A stretch of 64,000 nt of DNA from Tetradesmus obliquus (Eukaryota; Chlorophyta; Chlorophyceae; Sphaeropleales; Scenedesmaceae), in the NCBI GenBank assembly GCA_030272155.1, contig CP126192.1, positions 5,242,501-5,306,500 of the forward strand. The letters run 5' to 3'. Position numbers and translations under genes: made by a program. Positions within the stretch are counted from its first letter, which is position 1. The number at the start of each line of letters is the position of its first letter. This document shows, one piece after another, positions 1 to 10,774 of this stretch. Below the pieces are notes generated by a model. It saw nothing but the letters and a program-made list of their open reading frames with translations. It did no database searches and was not told where the DNA came from.

Positions 1-1126
1 TGCCTGGTGTAGTCCTTGTATACATGAGCCTCATGTAATATGAGATTACATCACACAATGGCACAGCAGCCCCGTGCAACTCGTCAGTGACAACTTCACG
101 TGTGACGTCAATGACAGCCACAACCCTAACCAATCATTGGTTACGACGTCAATGCCAGCCACAACCCTAACCAATCATTGGCCTCATTGAATGAGGCTGT
201 CACATGCCTTTGACTGCAGCGCCAGCCGCATTGCCACTGCCTTAGAACCTGGTAAAATCTCTTTTACGAGGCTCTAGCTTTGGCAAGATCCAGACTTGCA
301 GAGTCCGATTGTGGGGAGGGGTACTAGCCGGACGCAGTTACACCCCTTGCGCAGTACTGTACAACACACGCTGATACAAGTGGGTCGCCAAGCAATAATG
401 ATGATTTACACGTGCATGCAGCCGTCATGTACTCATATGTCTACACCACCAACAGCTAACACCAAGACATAGCAACCACACCATCAGAGCCCAACACCCC
501 ACTATCTCATGTGTAAACAGCCGCGGCCACCACCTGAACATGCTGGTCATTTGCCACTGCTTTATGCGACTTTTGTGTACCATGTTGAGCTGTACAGGCA
601 TTGCAAGGTGGCGCTGCACACTCCGATATGGCAACTGTCTGACCACATCCACAACAGAACCAACTTTTGCCAAGCAGTCCTCATGCCATGCAGTGCATAC
701 AATGCTGTACATCTGTACAGTACAGCAGGTTGCAACCCCACCCACTTCCCAATGCGACAGAGCAGCAGAAGGCCCAGCATGTGCTATTGTATGTGCATTG
801 AATAACCACTTGCTGGCCTAGTAGCATCCCTTCAACTTTTCCAGCTTTAGCATCTTGAGCGAACATTGCCGGCACTGCCAATAGAAAACAATGCTTGAGG
901 CGTGCATATGACAATACCGATGACCCCTCAGCCTTGCCAACTTTTATACACCTTTCATGGACTGAAACGGCTTGCAACTTCATCATATGGTTCGAATGTC
1001 AACACCAACTGCTGCCACCATCCATATACAGCCGCAACTCAACAGCAAAGTCATGCATTCCATGCCATGCACCTTCTAATTGTCCCTGCTGCACCCACTT
1101 AGCAGCATCTCCCTGGCCTGAACCAT
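1..1126. other. No supportable gene
   Basis: Short open frames occur on both strands, but none shows a recognisable domain, a convincing splice pattern or a plausible start. Apart from the two-copy repeat near the left edge I see only unannotatable sequence. The distal part may be 3' UTR of the minus-strand serine-rich gene that ends at 1127. Confidence 0.5.
104..181. repeat. Two-copy 37-nt direct repeat
   Basis: A 37-nt unit beginning GACGTCAATG and ending CCAATCATTGG occurs at about 104-140 and again at about 145-181, with one internal substitution (GACAGCC against GCCAGCC). Each unit carries CCCTAACC followed by a CCAAT-like box. A shorter match to its end lies near 5032-5041. It could be a promoter module or simply a tandem duplication; no gene was found next to it. 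Confidence 0.7.
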
Positions 1127-2256
1127 CTACGTGCACTTGTGGTAGGTGCGCTGGCGCAGCGCGTACTTGCCTGCTGTGAAGCTGATGCCCAGCTCACAGA
1201 GGCTGTTCTCGCTGCTGCTGCTCACCATCCTGTTCAGCCAGCAGTCGCTGCTGTCATTGTGGTTGCTGCCGCTGAGCACATGCACACCAGTCCAGCTGCC
1301 GCACCTGCTGCTGCTGCAGGAGCTGTCGCTGCTGCTGATGTCCAGCTCGTCAGCCCAGCTTGAGCTGCTGCTGCTGCTGCTGTAGTGGCCATTTGCATAG
1401 ATGCCCAACCGGCCGAGGCTGCCGCTCAAACCTTCAAGCCTGTGCAGGCTGATGCTGGAGCCGCTGCTGCTGCTGCTGTCTGCTGCAAATGGCTGCCAGC
1501 ATGCTTTGATGAAAGGGGACGCAGATGAGCTGCTGTTGCTGCTGTTGTCACTGCTGCTGCTGCTAATACGTATGCTCAACTGCTCAACAGCAACAGGTGC
1601 TGCTGCTGCCACCTGGTCTGCGCCATCCGTCAGGCCAGCTGAAGGCCATGGTGCCACTTTGCTGCGGCTGATGCAGGCCTTACTGCTGCTGCCAGATGAT
1701 GGGAGTGCATGCGGGGCATCTGCATATGATGATGCTGATGCTCTGCCGCTGCTTGCAGGAGTGGCCTTGCCCCACAGGCCCAGGAAGCCTGCCTGCCCTG
1801 CTGAAGACCAGCGCCTGCTGCCTGCATCAGAGGGCCTTGGTGAGCCTGCCGAAGATGAACTGCGGCTTGCCTGCAGTAACATATAGTGCAAGGTACAGAC
1901 GAGTAAGGAAAGGCACGAGGATAGTTTTGAGCTTGACATCACTGGCAGCTGCAAGTTGTGTGTACATTGTGCTCTGCTATTGCTGCTGTTCTGCTGCTTG
2001 CAGCAGGCTAGCTCCAGCTTCATGGGCGCTGCAGTTGTATGACCAAATTCAGTATACCTTTAAAGTCGAATGGTGCTCTAACAAACCGCTTGCAGTGCCA
2101 CGGCCTGCTTGTTGCGGAAAATCCGCTACAGTGGACCAGGCCGGCACCTACCTTCCTGCTCCCCCAACGTTTGCTGCGAGCCACCTTGACCCAGCACTTC
2201 TCTACCGCCATGCCTGCCGCCTTCAGCTTGAGGACAACGCTGCCGAAAGCCTCCAT
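1127..2256 (-). CDS. Hypothetical serine-rich protein
   Basis: I do not recognise this protein. The model has two exons. Exon 1 (2152-2256) starts MEAFGSVVLKLKAAG and ends SKRWGSRK at an AAG|GTAGGT donor. Exon 2 (1127-1870) follows a TTACTGCAG acceptor and joins in phase 0, giving 282 residues. The first 35 residues are basic and look like ordinary coding sequence. The rest is dominated by serine runs from CAG/CTG-type tracts, with less repetitive islands such as GFLGLWGK and, at the C terminus, LGISFTAGKYALRQRTY. Such serine-rich inserts are common in chlorophycean proteins. No signal peptide or membrane segment is apparent. The upstream boundary is uncertain; an overlapping frame starting near 2401 is an alternative first exon but does not splice in phase to exon 2. 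Confidence 0.4.
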
Positions 2257-3259
2257 CGTTGTTGCCGCTGCGCACTGTCGTTGTGATGCCGGACTCCTGT
2301 GGAGTGGCCACTGTAGACTGTACGCTTGGAAAGTCTGGTGTTTGTGATTTCTGGGTAACTTGAGAAGCTTTGCTGCCGTACCCGCCATACATAGCTTGCA
2401 TGGCAGACCGATTTGGCGGGAAAATGACGGGTTGCTAATCCCAGCCGCATGACAGCTTCCTGGCCCAGGAAAGGACACCTTCGACTGATGTAGCATAAAA
2501 CAAAAAAGCGTTTAAAAATCGTTTGAAGCACAATCTGCTGCTGTGGCAGGGTGAAGACATCATCATGCAGTGGCTGTCCAGCCTCAGACTGGCCTAGGCT
2601 GGGCCTGGTAGCATGTGGCGCGGCCAACCAGAGTCCCATACTGTGCACGCACAGCCAGCCGCTTTACAGCTGAAGACGGTCGTAGTTGCTGCATGCATGA
2701 CGTCAAAACCGTTATATAATAAATTTCCTGACACAGCAGAACCTACACATCAAAGAGCATGTTGCTGTTCAGTTGATGCAGGAGCTGCACCCATGAGCTC
2801 AACATCTCATAAACATGCACGCCAGTCACCCAGATTGACAATAACAGCTGGATGATACATACAATGTACTCATACACCGGACTTTCCGATCTGCTGCCGT
2901 CCATCTATTCTTTCACCAATAGAAGAGCATGAGCGCATGCATACTGCCATCGCTGCTGGCACAAGACATGGCTGTCAAAGGTCGGCAACAGCAACATGTG
3001 TGCAGCCGGGACATGCATAAGTTACCACCATACCCCCCTCCAACGTTTATGCAGACACACTTGTGCATCTGTCAAGCAAATAGAGATCAAACACACTTGA
3101 ATTTGTCCTTACACTTGACGCAAAGCAGCTTGAAACGTGTGCATGTGTTCAGCAATCGAGATCAAGCAATTGCGATATAATAGGTGGCCATATGGCCGAC
3201 TGTTCTCGAGTTGGTACCTCAAACCGCGGCGGCAGTGTGCTGTCCTGCCCTGCCTGGCT
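2257..3259. other. Intergenic, no supportable gene
   Basis: This stretch separates the serine-rich gene start from the 3' end of the small PAN gene. Only short, composition-driven frames are present and none has a recognisable motif or coherent exon structure. Confidence 0.5.
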
Positions 3260-4084
3260 TCAACCCTGCTGGCCTGTGGCAGTTGGTGCAGGCCTACTGT
3301 TGGCAGTGCTATTGTCATTGCTCCTGGTGTTGCTGCTGCTGCTGACACCATTGTTGCTGCTGCTGCTCTTGCTGGTACTCGGACCTGCCTCCAGCACAAC
3401 ATTGCCTTGCGTCGGACCTGCATTCGTGGTGTTGTTGACTGTCTGGTTGGCAGACGACACACTGCAGTGCAGCAATCAGCAGCAGGACAGCAGTAGTGGC
3501 AATAGAGATAAATGAATGCAAACATGGGATCTGTACTCCTGCGAACTGTGCACTTGCTGATCCCTGCAGGCTGCCAACGTCAGCGCACAAAAGGCCTTTT
3601 GTTGTCCCTGAGCATGCCACATGTCTGCCTCTCTTACTCATCTGCACAGCCGCTGCTGCATGCAACAGCAGCCGCTGCGCTTGCAAACCCACATGAACAC
3701 TGTGTATGAGGGGTGCTTCACCCGTGGCTGTGTTGCCAGTTTCAGCGCGCCGCAGGTGCCGTTGTACACAAAGGCTCGGCACTTTGTGTTGGCGAGGCAC
3801 TTGGTGGTGACGGCAGCAACATCAGCACACAGCAGGCAGGGCAAGCCGCGTGGCTGGCCACAGTCAAGGTCATTGCCTGTCACATCACTGCATGGCAGAT
3901 GACGGAACAGCACAGAACCATGTCAAGAAGGCAGAAAGGTGCGATAAAGAACAACCTATACGAGGCAGATGCTTGCATGATGCTTTACAACCATGTGCAG
4001 CATGTGTGACCCTGAGGCACACCGCAGCAGCAGCACTGCATGCTGCCATGCTGCCACCACCATGAGCAGGCCAGCCAGCTGCAT
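3260..4084 (-). CDS. Small secreted PAN/Apple-like protein
   Basis: A three-exon model closes in phase at both junctions: exon 1 4011-4084, exon 2 3693-3887, exon 3 3260-3461, giving 156 residues. Exon 1 encodes a hydrophobic leader (MQLAGLLMVVAAW...) that looks like a secretory signal peptide. Exon 2 carries a cysteine pattern typical of algal PAN/Apple-like modules: DCGQPRGLPCLLC, then KCLANTKCRAFVYNGTCG, then an LKLATQP strand ending in YTVF. Exon 3 is Asn/Ser/Thr-rich (ANQTVNNTTNAGP) and could be an O- or N-glycosylated tail. PAN modules usually mediate protein or carbohydrate binding outside the cell; the role here is inferred only from that. It lies just downstream of a larger PAN/Cys-rich gene on the same strand, so the two may be a local family. 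The donor of exon 2 was chosen as AT|GTGGGT because only this keeps phase. Confidence 0.55.
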
Positions 4085-5990
4085 GCCCCCTTGACCGCTT
4101 TGCCATGATTTCTGCGTGTTCCGGTGCTCGTGTCACTACAGCTGATATCCGCACACAATGGGCACAGCAGGCTTGCCGCACTTGCTGTCCAAGGTTTGAA
4201 GGGGTTGCTCTAAACTACTGCCATGTAGCCTGCATGCCGCACATGTTCAGCTGCAGCACACCAAACCAGTGCCTACTAGGTAGTACCTGCGTGGGTGCAG
4301 CTGCAGCGTGCCCCTGCCTCCACCTGGAGCACCATGCTGGCTGCCTGCCTCAGCATTTTCTTGGCCTGCAAACCAGACAGCAGCACAATGGGCAGCAGCG
4401 CATGCTCTGACATTGAGGAGTGCTGGGTGCCATGCTATGCCTGCATGGGCTCTGTATGACTTGTGATTTGAAAGAACTACGTGGATCACGTTTAGCAGCT
4501 GCTGAGCATGGCTGTGGGCTTCAGTGTTCAACTTTACAAGTACTGCTGAGCAGCTCACCTCTCGATGTGGAGACCAACAGCCCAACGCAAGCCACCAGCA
4601 AAATGCTCCGCAGACACATGCTAATATTATGTTGCAAAAACGCACCAATCGTTGTGTTTGCTGCGGTTTCTGAAGCGGAGGACGTTGTCGAGCGTCAGCT
4701 TGCTTGCCTACACCAACACCATTTCAATCGTGTGTGTTCTGATACGTTCAGGTGAGCTATTAAAATGCACCTGAAACTTCACACTGTTGTAGCACGTCAC
4801 ACTGACAGCTTTCGAAACACAAGTCCGCGCGCCAAAGCAGGCCAGTCACATGACACCACCGCACAGACGCTCAAACTCTCATCTCCAGCATCGGCTTTGC
4901 CGATGCAAAGCCGTAACAAACCGTCCAAATTGTTGCACCTGACGAGCTGCACAAGGTGACTGAACAGGTGGCAGATCTGTTGATCCAAGGTGATGCCAGG
5001 AGGGGGGGGGGGGGCTGCCCAGCCCTGTAACCAATCATTGCACGCTAGCATGAGCAGGTAGAAGTCCAGAAACACACTGACGCAGAAACAAACACACCAT
5101 ATCAAGCAAATATACTGGCTGCAAGTCGCTTGAAACAGATTCTAGTGCAGTGAGTCAGCATGGGTACAGCATGCGACAGCACAGTTCAAAGCGCAACGAC
5201 CTGCACACAAAAAAGCGCCAAAAAACCTGCACCACATAGCCAGGGTGTGTACCTATGCCAAACTGATATTGACAACGTGGCTACCCTCTTCCAAGTGGCC
5301 TCAGCACAGGTGAATATGTTTTGCCATGCACACCTCGGCTGCAATGCAAGGCCCACTCATTTTACTGGATGCCTGTACATCTTCACTACCTCAACATAAC
5401 GTCAAACAAACCCTTCCATGTCCCATGCTGCGTCCAACAAGACCAGCGTTGGTTCCCGCACAGCAGCAGCGGCAGCCACAAATGAGTATGTACATGCTGC
5501 TATGAAGTGCAACTTTGTAGCACAACCAGCTGCACGCCACCACATGCTATGCGCAAAGACACACTCGAGTGCGCAACATACCCAACCCAAACAGATAGTC
5601 TGCAACGATGAGTTGTTCAGGTACGCTGGTCTCAAGCGAGCCATATACGTGCATGTTGGATGTGTCAGCTGAACAGAGAGCACATGGCAGTTGAACGCTC
5701 GGTAGAGTTGCAGGGACCAATGAGGCGATGCTCAACAGACAGCTGCCAGTAACCGTGGCAGCTGCCAAAACAACCAAGCACAGCTGCTTTGTTGCATGGG
5801 GTGATGGCCACAGAGCCTGTATATAAACACACAGTACTACCCAATGAGCATATGTGCTGTATCTACGTACTAGCTACTTGACAACTCCAACGTATGCAAA
5901 GTTCAATGTCGCTGCCCATACCACAGCACTGCGGCGGCAGCACCAGCTGCACAAGTGCTTGGGAACCACCCTTAAATCATGGACTGTGTT
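4085..5990. other. Long intergenic region
   Basis: About 1.9 kb without a supportable gene. It contains a 13-nt poly-G run at 5002-5014 and a TATATAAA box near 5819-5826 on the plus strand that is not followed by a gene I can identify. A minus-strand exon-like piece near 4326-4367 (acceptor TTTGCAG, reading AKKMLRQAASMVLQ, donor GTGGAG) was noticed, but no flanking exons could be joined to it. Confidence 0.45.
5002..5014. repeat. Poly-G mononucleotide run (13 G)
   Basis: Thirteen consecutive G residues on the plus strand in intergenic DNA. It is a likely length-variable site; its exact length may be affected by sequencing error. Confidence 0.8.
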
Positions 5991-8758
5991 TTAGCTGCAT
6001 GCGCAGGCCGTCATGTAAGCGTCCTGCTTAGTGGCCAGGCAGGCGTTGCATTTGGCTCGCGTGTCATAGGTGGCGCACCAGTTCTGGCACCTGTGCAGGC
6101 ACCACAGCAGCACGGCAGCGCAGCAGCACGGCAGGCAGGGGTGGAACAGTTTTGCATGCGTTGCTTAAAGCGAGCAGGCTGCATGCGCTCTGTGCTCATT
6201 GGAGTCACAGACATCAAGCTACATGATATGGCTGGCTGGTTGTCAATAGCTTGTCATGGCTGCGCACCAGCAGCGCATCTGAGAGTCTCTGCAACAACTT
6301 GCAGCTCACCCAAAGCACCACTGCCTGCCGTCAACAGGCGCCTTGGTGTTGGTTGCGCAGCTGAGGCACTGATCCACCGCCTTGGCGTCCGTCAGGTAGT
6401 TCAAGCAGTCGTAACACGCGGTACCTCCCAAGCCAGCAGCCTTCGTGCAGTTGTAACACTTGGCTTGCTTTGCAGCATCCTTGAGGAAGGAGCAGCTCAC
6501 ACAACTGTCAGAATACGGCTTGCGCGCCACGCATGAAACACACGTCTCATAATCTTTGGCGTCGGTCGTGCAGCTTGCGCAATCGCTGCCGCTGTTCTGG
6601 GGGTTCCAGCAGGTGCGGGGGTAGCCTGTGTCACTGCAGGCTACCTTGCTGGCCCTTGCAATGCAGCCCATGCACTTCTGCACATTGGCTGGCTGTGCGC
6701 CAAGCGCTGCGCAGCTGACGCATGGCGTGCTGTAGTTTGCACCATACTTGGTGCTGCAGGAACAGTGGCGTTGCAGGCAGGCAGAGCAACATATGTTCAG
6801 CACAGCTGGAAGTCCAAGTATGACTTGCCCCTGCCACTCCACACTGCAGGCACCTCCACTGGTTTGTTCATGCATCTGCAGCAGCCTTGCTGATATACTG
6901 GAATCGACAATGCTGTAGCAGCCAGCCACAAGAGATGATAAGTCGCCAGGCACCGCTCCGTAACAAAAGCTTTCCGAACAACCCTACCTGCAGTCAATGC
7001 AAGCCGCCACATCCATCCTTGCTGCCAGCGCTCCAGGATTCTCCGGCTGCAGCGCGCACGCAGCACACGGCTGCTTGCCATACAGGCACGCCGCACACTT
7101 CTCCGGCGCTGCGCTGCTGTAGCACGCCCCACAACCATCAGCAGGATTCAGCTCGTAGATGCCGCCATACACAGTATCCAGCAGCCGGGCCTTGAGCTGC
7201 GGTGACTTGGCACAAGTGATGCAGGGCTCCGGGGCTTTGGAGGTGATGCAGCGCTGGCAGGCGCGAGCTGAGATGCTGGGGCCGCACTGAGCAGGCGCAA
7301 CAATGTAACCGCTCACCCAGCCCTCTCCTGCAGCACAGCACAGCACAGCGCAGCACAGCATGGCAGGCAGAGGCAGCGAAAGAGATGAATAAAAGATGTG
7401 TGGCGGAGTGCGAATGCACAGCAGCGCTGGGTGGCCCACCACAGCAGCAGCTGTCCTGCAAGCCAACACAGGCATGCTGCCCACATTGCTGCCCATGCTA
7501 GGTGTGCCTGTTGCCTCCTTTCCGAGAAAAAACCCCAGCAGCTGTTATACAAACTGCAGCAGGCATGGTGTGCTGGCTATGCCATTGGTGCGAACAGAAT
7601 CACCAGGTGCAAGCAATGCATCACCACATGCCCGCAGGCGCAGCCGTATCTGCGCTGACCTGCGTTTGTGGACCAGTACTCTGGCTTTGCAGGGTTGGCC
7701 AGCTTCTTGAGGCTGCACATCCCCTGTGGCCACTTGCCGGTTGCCTTGCAGGAGAATTGGCTGCCGTTGCTGCTCCAGCTGCAGTTGCTCTTGCAGCCGG
7801 CAGTGGGGCCCCACGGGCCGAAGCTCTTGATTGCTGCCAGGCCGTACCAGCTGTCTGCAGCAATTGTGGGGTTGCCGTTGACTGTTGTTTGCACTGCAGG
7901 ATAGAAGCATCACAACAATAAGCAGCGGACGGGAAGGCGTGGGTGGGATATACATGCAGGGCTTGCAGGCAGCAATTGCTGAATGGGCCTGGTGAGGCTA
8001 CCTTGCATGCGGTGTTGCTTTGACCAGACATAGTACTGCACTGCTGAGAGCTGCATGAGATTAGCACCCTCATCACTGATGCAACTAGGCTGTAGGGCTG
8101 AGAGAGCTCAGGTGGTAGCAGCTGTGTTCCTGCAGCCCGGAAGCGTGATGAAGCTTCCATGCACCACAAGCTCCTGCAAGCCTGCTGCAGCAGGAGCACC
8201 ACTCACGCTTGGGGTTGACTTTCACGTACTCCTCACAACCAGTGCCGCAGCCAGCAGTGCTGTTGCAGAACGTCCAGGCGTTGCAACCGATTGTCTTGTT
8301 GCAGTATCCTGCGCATGTTGCTGGGTCTCCAATGGGAGGAAACATTGGATGGTTGCCTTGATAGGACAGTGAAGATATATCCAGAACAAGCACATCCCCC
8401 TTGATGTTCCAAGGCTTGACAGCACCATAAGACACAGCTGGGATGGCTGCTGCTGCGACTCCTGCAAACAAACAGCAGACGTGAGAGCAGCAGCAGAGAG
8501 CAGCTGCAAGCGTGCCGGCAAGGCGGCCAACCTGACAGAGTGAGCGCTACTGCAATTACATTACCCACGAACTGTTTAACATGTATTCACAGCGGAGCTG
8601 CTGGGCAACTGTAGCTCGACACTTCACAAGCTGTGCTGGCATGCCAGCACAGCTGCTGCTGTGTTTCAGCGAGTTCATGTGCCAGCTTACGCACCTTGGA
8701 TCCCGTGTGCGTGGCATACCAGGAAGACTGCAGCAAGTAATGCAAGAATTGATGCCAT
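5991..8758 (-). CDS. Secreted PAN-domain protein with cysteine-rich repeats
   Basis: Seven exons join in phase: 8695-8758, 8207-8461, 8002-8040, 7660-7893, 6988-7327, 6310-6753, 5991-6090, giving 491 residues. Exon 1 is a clear signal peptide (MASILALLAAVFLVCHAHG). Residues ~22-190 form a PAN/Apple-like module: ATCAGYCNKTIGCNAWTFC, then a GCGTGCEEY loop, then FGPWGPTAGCKSNC and KWPQGMCSLKK. From ~190 to the end runs a series of spaced CxxC units (CQRCITS, CITCAKS, CAACLYG, CVSCVARK, CYNCTKA, CLSCATN, CNACLAT) with little secondary-structure signal. I know such PAN plus CxxC-repeat secreted proteins from green algal genomes, but no biochemical function is established. A cell-wall or extracellular-matrix role is inference. 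Ending at the first stop after CFG (near 6306) is the alternative, but a GTGAGC donor there splices in phase to a further cysteine-rich exon, so I prefer the longer form. Confidence 0.7.
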
Positions 8759-9282
8759 GCTGGTTCTTGCTGAACGGATCCACACCTCCGAAATGTGCAC
8801 AGGACGAACTGGTCTAGCTCACGGTCTAGCTCATGTAAACACAAAATGCTTTTGAGTGTTCGGGACAACCAATTTAAGCTGCTTATCAGGGATCCCAAAG
8901 CGCGGGGAGGTATATCGGGGCCGACAGAAAGTGAAGAAGCTGGTCACTGTTACAGTCACTGATTCGGGCTTAAGGGTTATCTAAGTCGAATCATGGACAC
9001 TATCAGTATTCATACAGACAATCGTTCGAACAATGTGTTCAAGGACGTATTGAAGCACCACATGACACCTTGCTGAAGCTGTGCTGATTGCTGCTGGACA
9101 CCTCAACTCTGCCACCAGCTGTCAGGTAAGCACACAGAGCAGGTTCAGCTCCCTATCTGCCTTGCTCCCTACGCATTCCGACTGCGCAGGCCTTTGCTTT
9201 CCTAGGCAGTCGAAGCTGCTAGCTGAAGCTTCCACCCAAGGCCCATGCAAAAAACACACGCACCGCCATGCCAGGGGCTCTG
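8759..9282. other. Intergenic, likely promoter of the PAN/Cys-rich gene
   Basis: This lies between the start of the PAN/Cys-rich gene and the stop of the SAP/RNase Z-like gene, both on the minus strand. A short direct repeat (GGTCTAGCTCA twice) lies near 8810-8835. I see no coding exon and no motif strong enough to call a TATA box. Confidence 0.4.
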
Positions 9283-10721
9283 TCATCTACTAGTCTGGCT
9301 GCCTGCACCTGTCCCTGCATACTCCCTGCGGTACTGCTGCTGTTGCTGCTGCTGCTTGTAGGGCTGCTGCTGTGAACTGCGGCCTGGCCTGCCATCAGGC
9401 CGCCCCTGCTGCCAACCCTGGCTGTCTTGGCGCTGCTGCCAGTCCCGTTGCTGCTGCTGCCGCTGCAGCTGCCAGGGACGGCCCTGCTGCTGCTGCTGCT
9501 GTGATTGCTGTGGCGCTTGCTCCTGCTGCACTTGTGGCTCTCCCTCCTGCTGCCTTGCCAACTCTTTCTGCTCGAACCGCCGTGCCCTGCGCTGCAGAGA
9601 CTTCTCGTTGGTTGTCTCAGCCTTCTTCTCTCCCTGCAAGCACAGAGGCACCGCAGCAGTAGACCATCACCTCAGACCTAGCTGAGCAGGCTGCTCATTG
9701 TGCAAGCTGAGCAACCAAAGCTACCAAAAAACATGCAATGCACTCAGTCAGCGAGCATCGCCAAGCAGCCATTCACATGCTGCCCACAAACCTCAACATA
9801 CACACGCAGAGCACCCAGCAGCTGCAACCGCGCTTAACGGCAAGGCATGCATCATTCCCCAGGACAGGCTGCATGCAGCAACCAGCTGCTGCCCCACCTG
9901 CAGGCACGTGGTGCGTGCCACAGCTACGACAGCTTCTAGGTCCACTGGCGGCGGGTCCAGCTCCCCTAGATTCTCCTCCAGTATGATTGACATGTCATCA
10001 CGCGCAGGGATTACCACGCCGCGCGTGTACTGCTGCGCAACTGCAGCCAGCGCAGCAGCTGCTGCAGGGTCCAGCAGGTGCGACTGCTCCTGCTGCTTCT
10101 TTTCTTGACTGCCGTCCTCGCTGCTGCTGCTGCTGCTGCTGCTGCTTCGCTGCCTGCGTGTGGTGCTGCTGCTGTTGTTGCTGCTGCTGCTGCTGCTGCC
10201 ACTGCTGGGCATGGCAGTGACAAGTAAGTTGCGCACACCCCACTGCTGCGCACACATGCCCAAACCAGCACCAATCTGCCCGCCATCATACGCTGCCGCA
10301 GCGCCTGCTGCTGCTATCATGATGTCTGCGCGCACTGCATGCGGGCCGATGTTGTCTGCGCTGTTGCAGGCCGGCAGTAGCACCACAGAGCGGCCTGGCT
10401 TGTCTTCTGAGCAGACCATGGGTGCCGGGATGGCTACGCCCTGATCATTTTGCACGGTTTCGCCATTCTTCAGGTTCTTGTACAAAGCCTCTGCACAGGG
10501 CAGCCAGCACACATAAGATATGTTTCGGCTAGCCTGCACGCATGGACCCGAATGTAGCCACTCTGTCAACACACGCAGACAACAGTCAAGCGCAGCCGGC
10601 GTGTCACGCAACGAGTGCTGAATGCACATGCAAGACCTGCAGGCTAACTATGCAGGGCATGCACGCTGTGGCTGGCATGCGTACTGCCGGTACATCGCAG
10701 CCGCCACCGCAGCGACATGCT

Positions 10722-10774
<53 letters not shown>

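Noticed and set aside
2126-2401. Alternative first exon (MQAMYGGYGSKASQ...) for the serine-rich gene
   Set aside because: Its donor leaves a phase that runs into a stop in exon 2, whereas the overlapping MEAFGS frame joins cleanly.
5819-5826. TATATAAA box on the plus strand
   Set aside because: No plus-strand gene follows. The open frame from 5979 is antisense to the cysteine-rich gene's last exon.
6306-6310. Ending the cysteine-rich gene at the stop after CFG
   Set aside because: A GTGAGC donor precedes this stop and splices in phase to a further exon with the same CxxC spacing, so the longer model is better supported.
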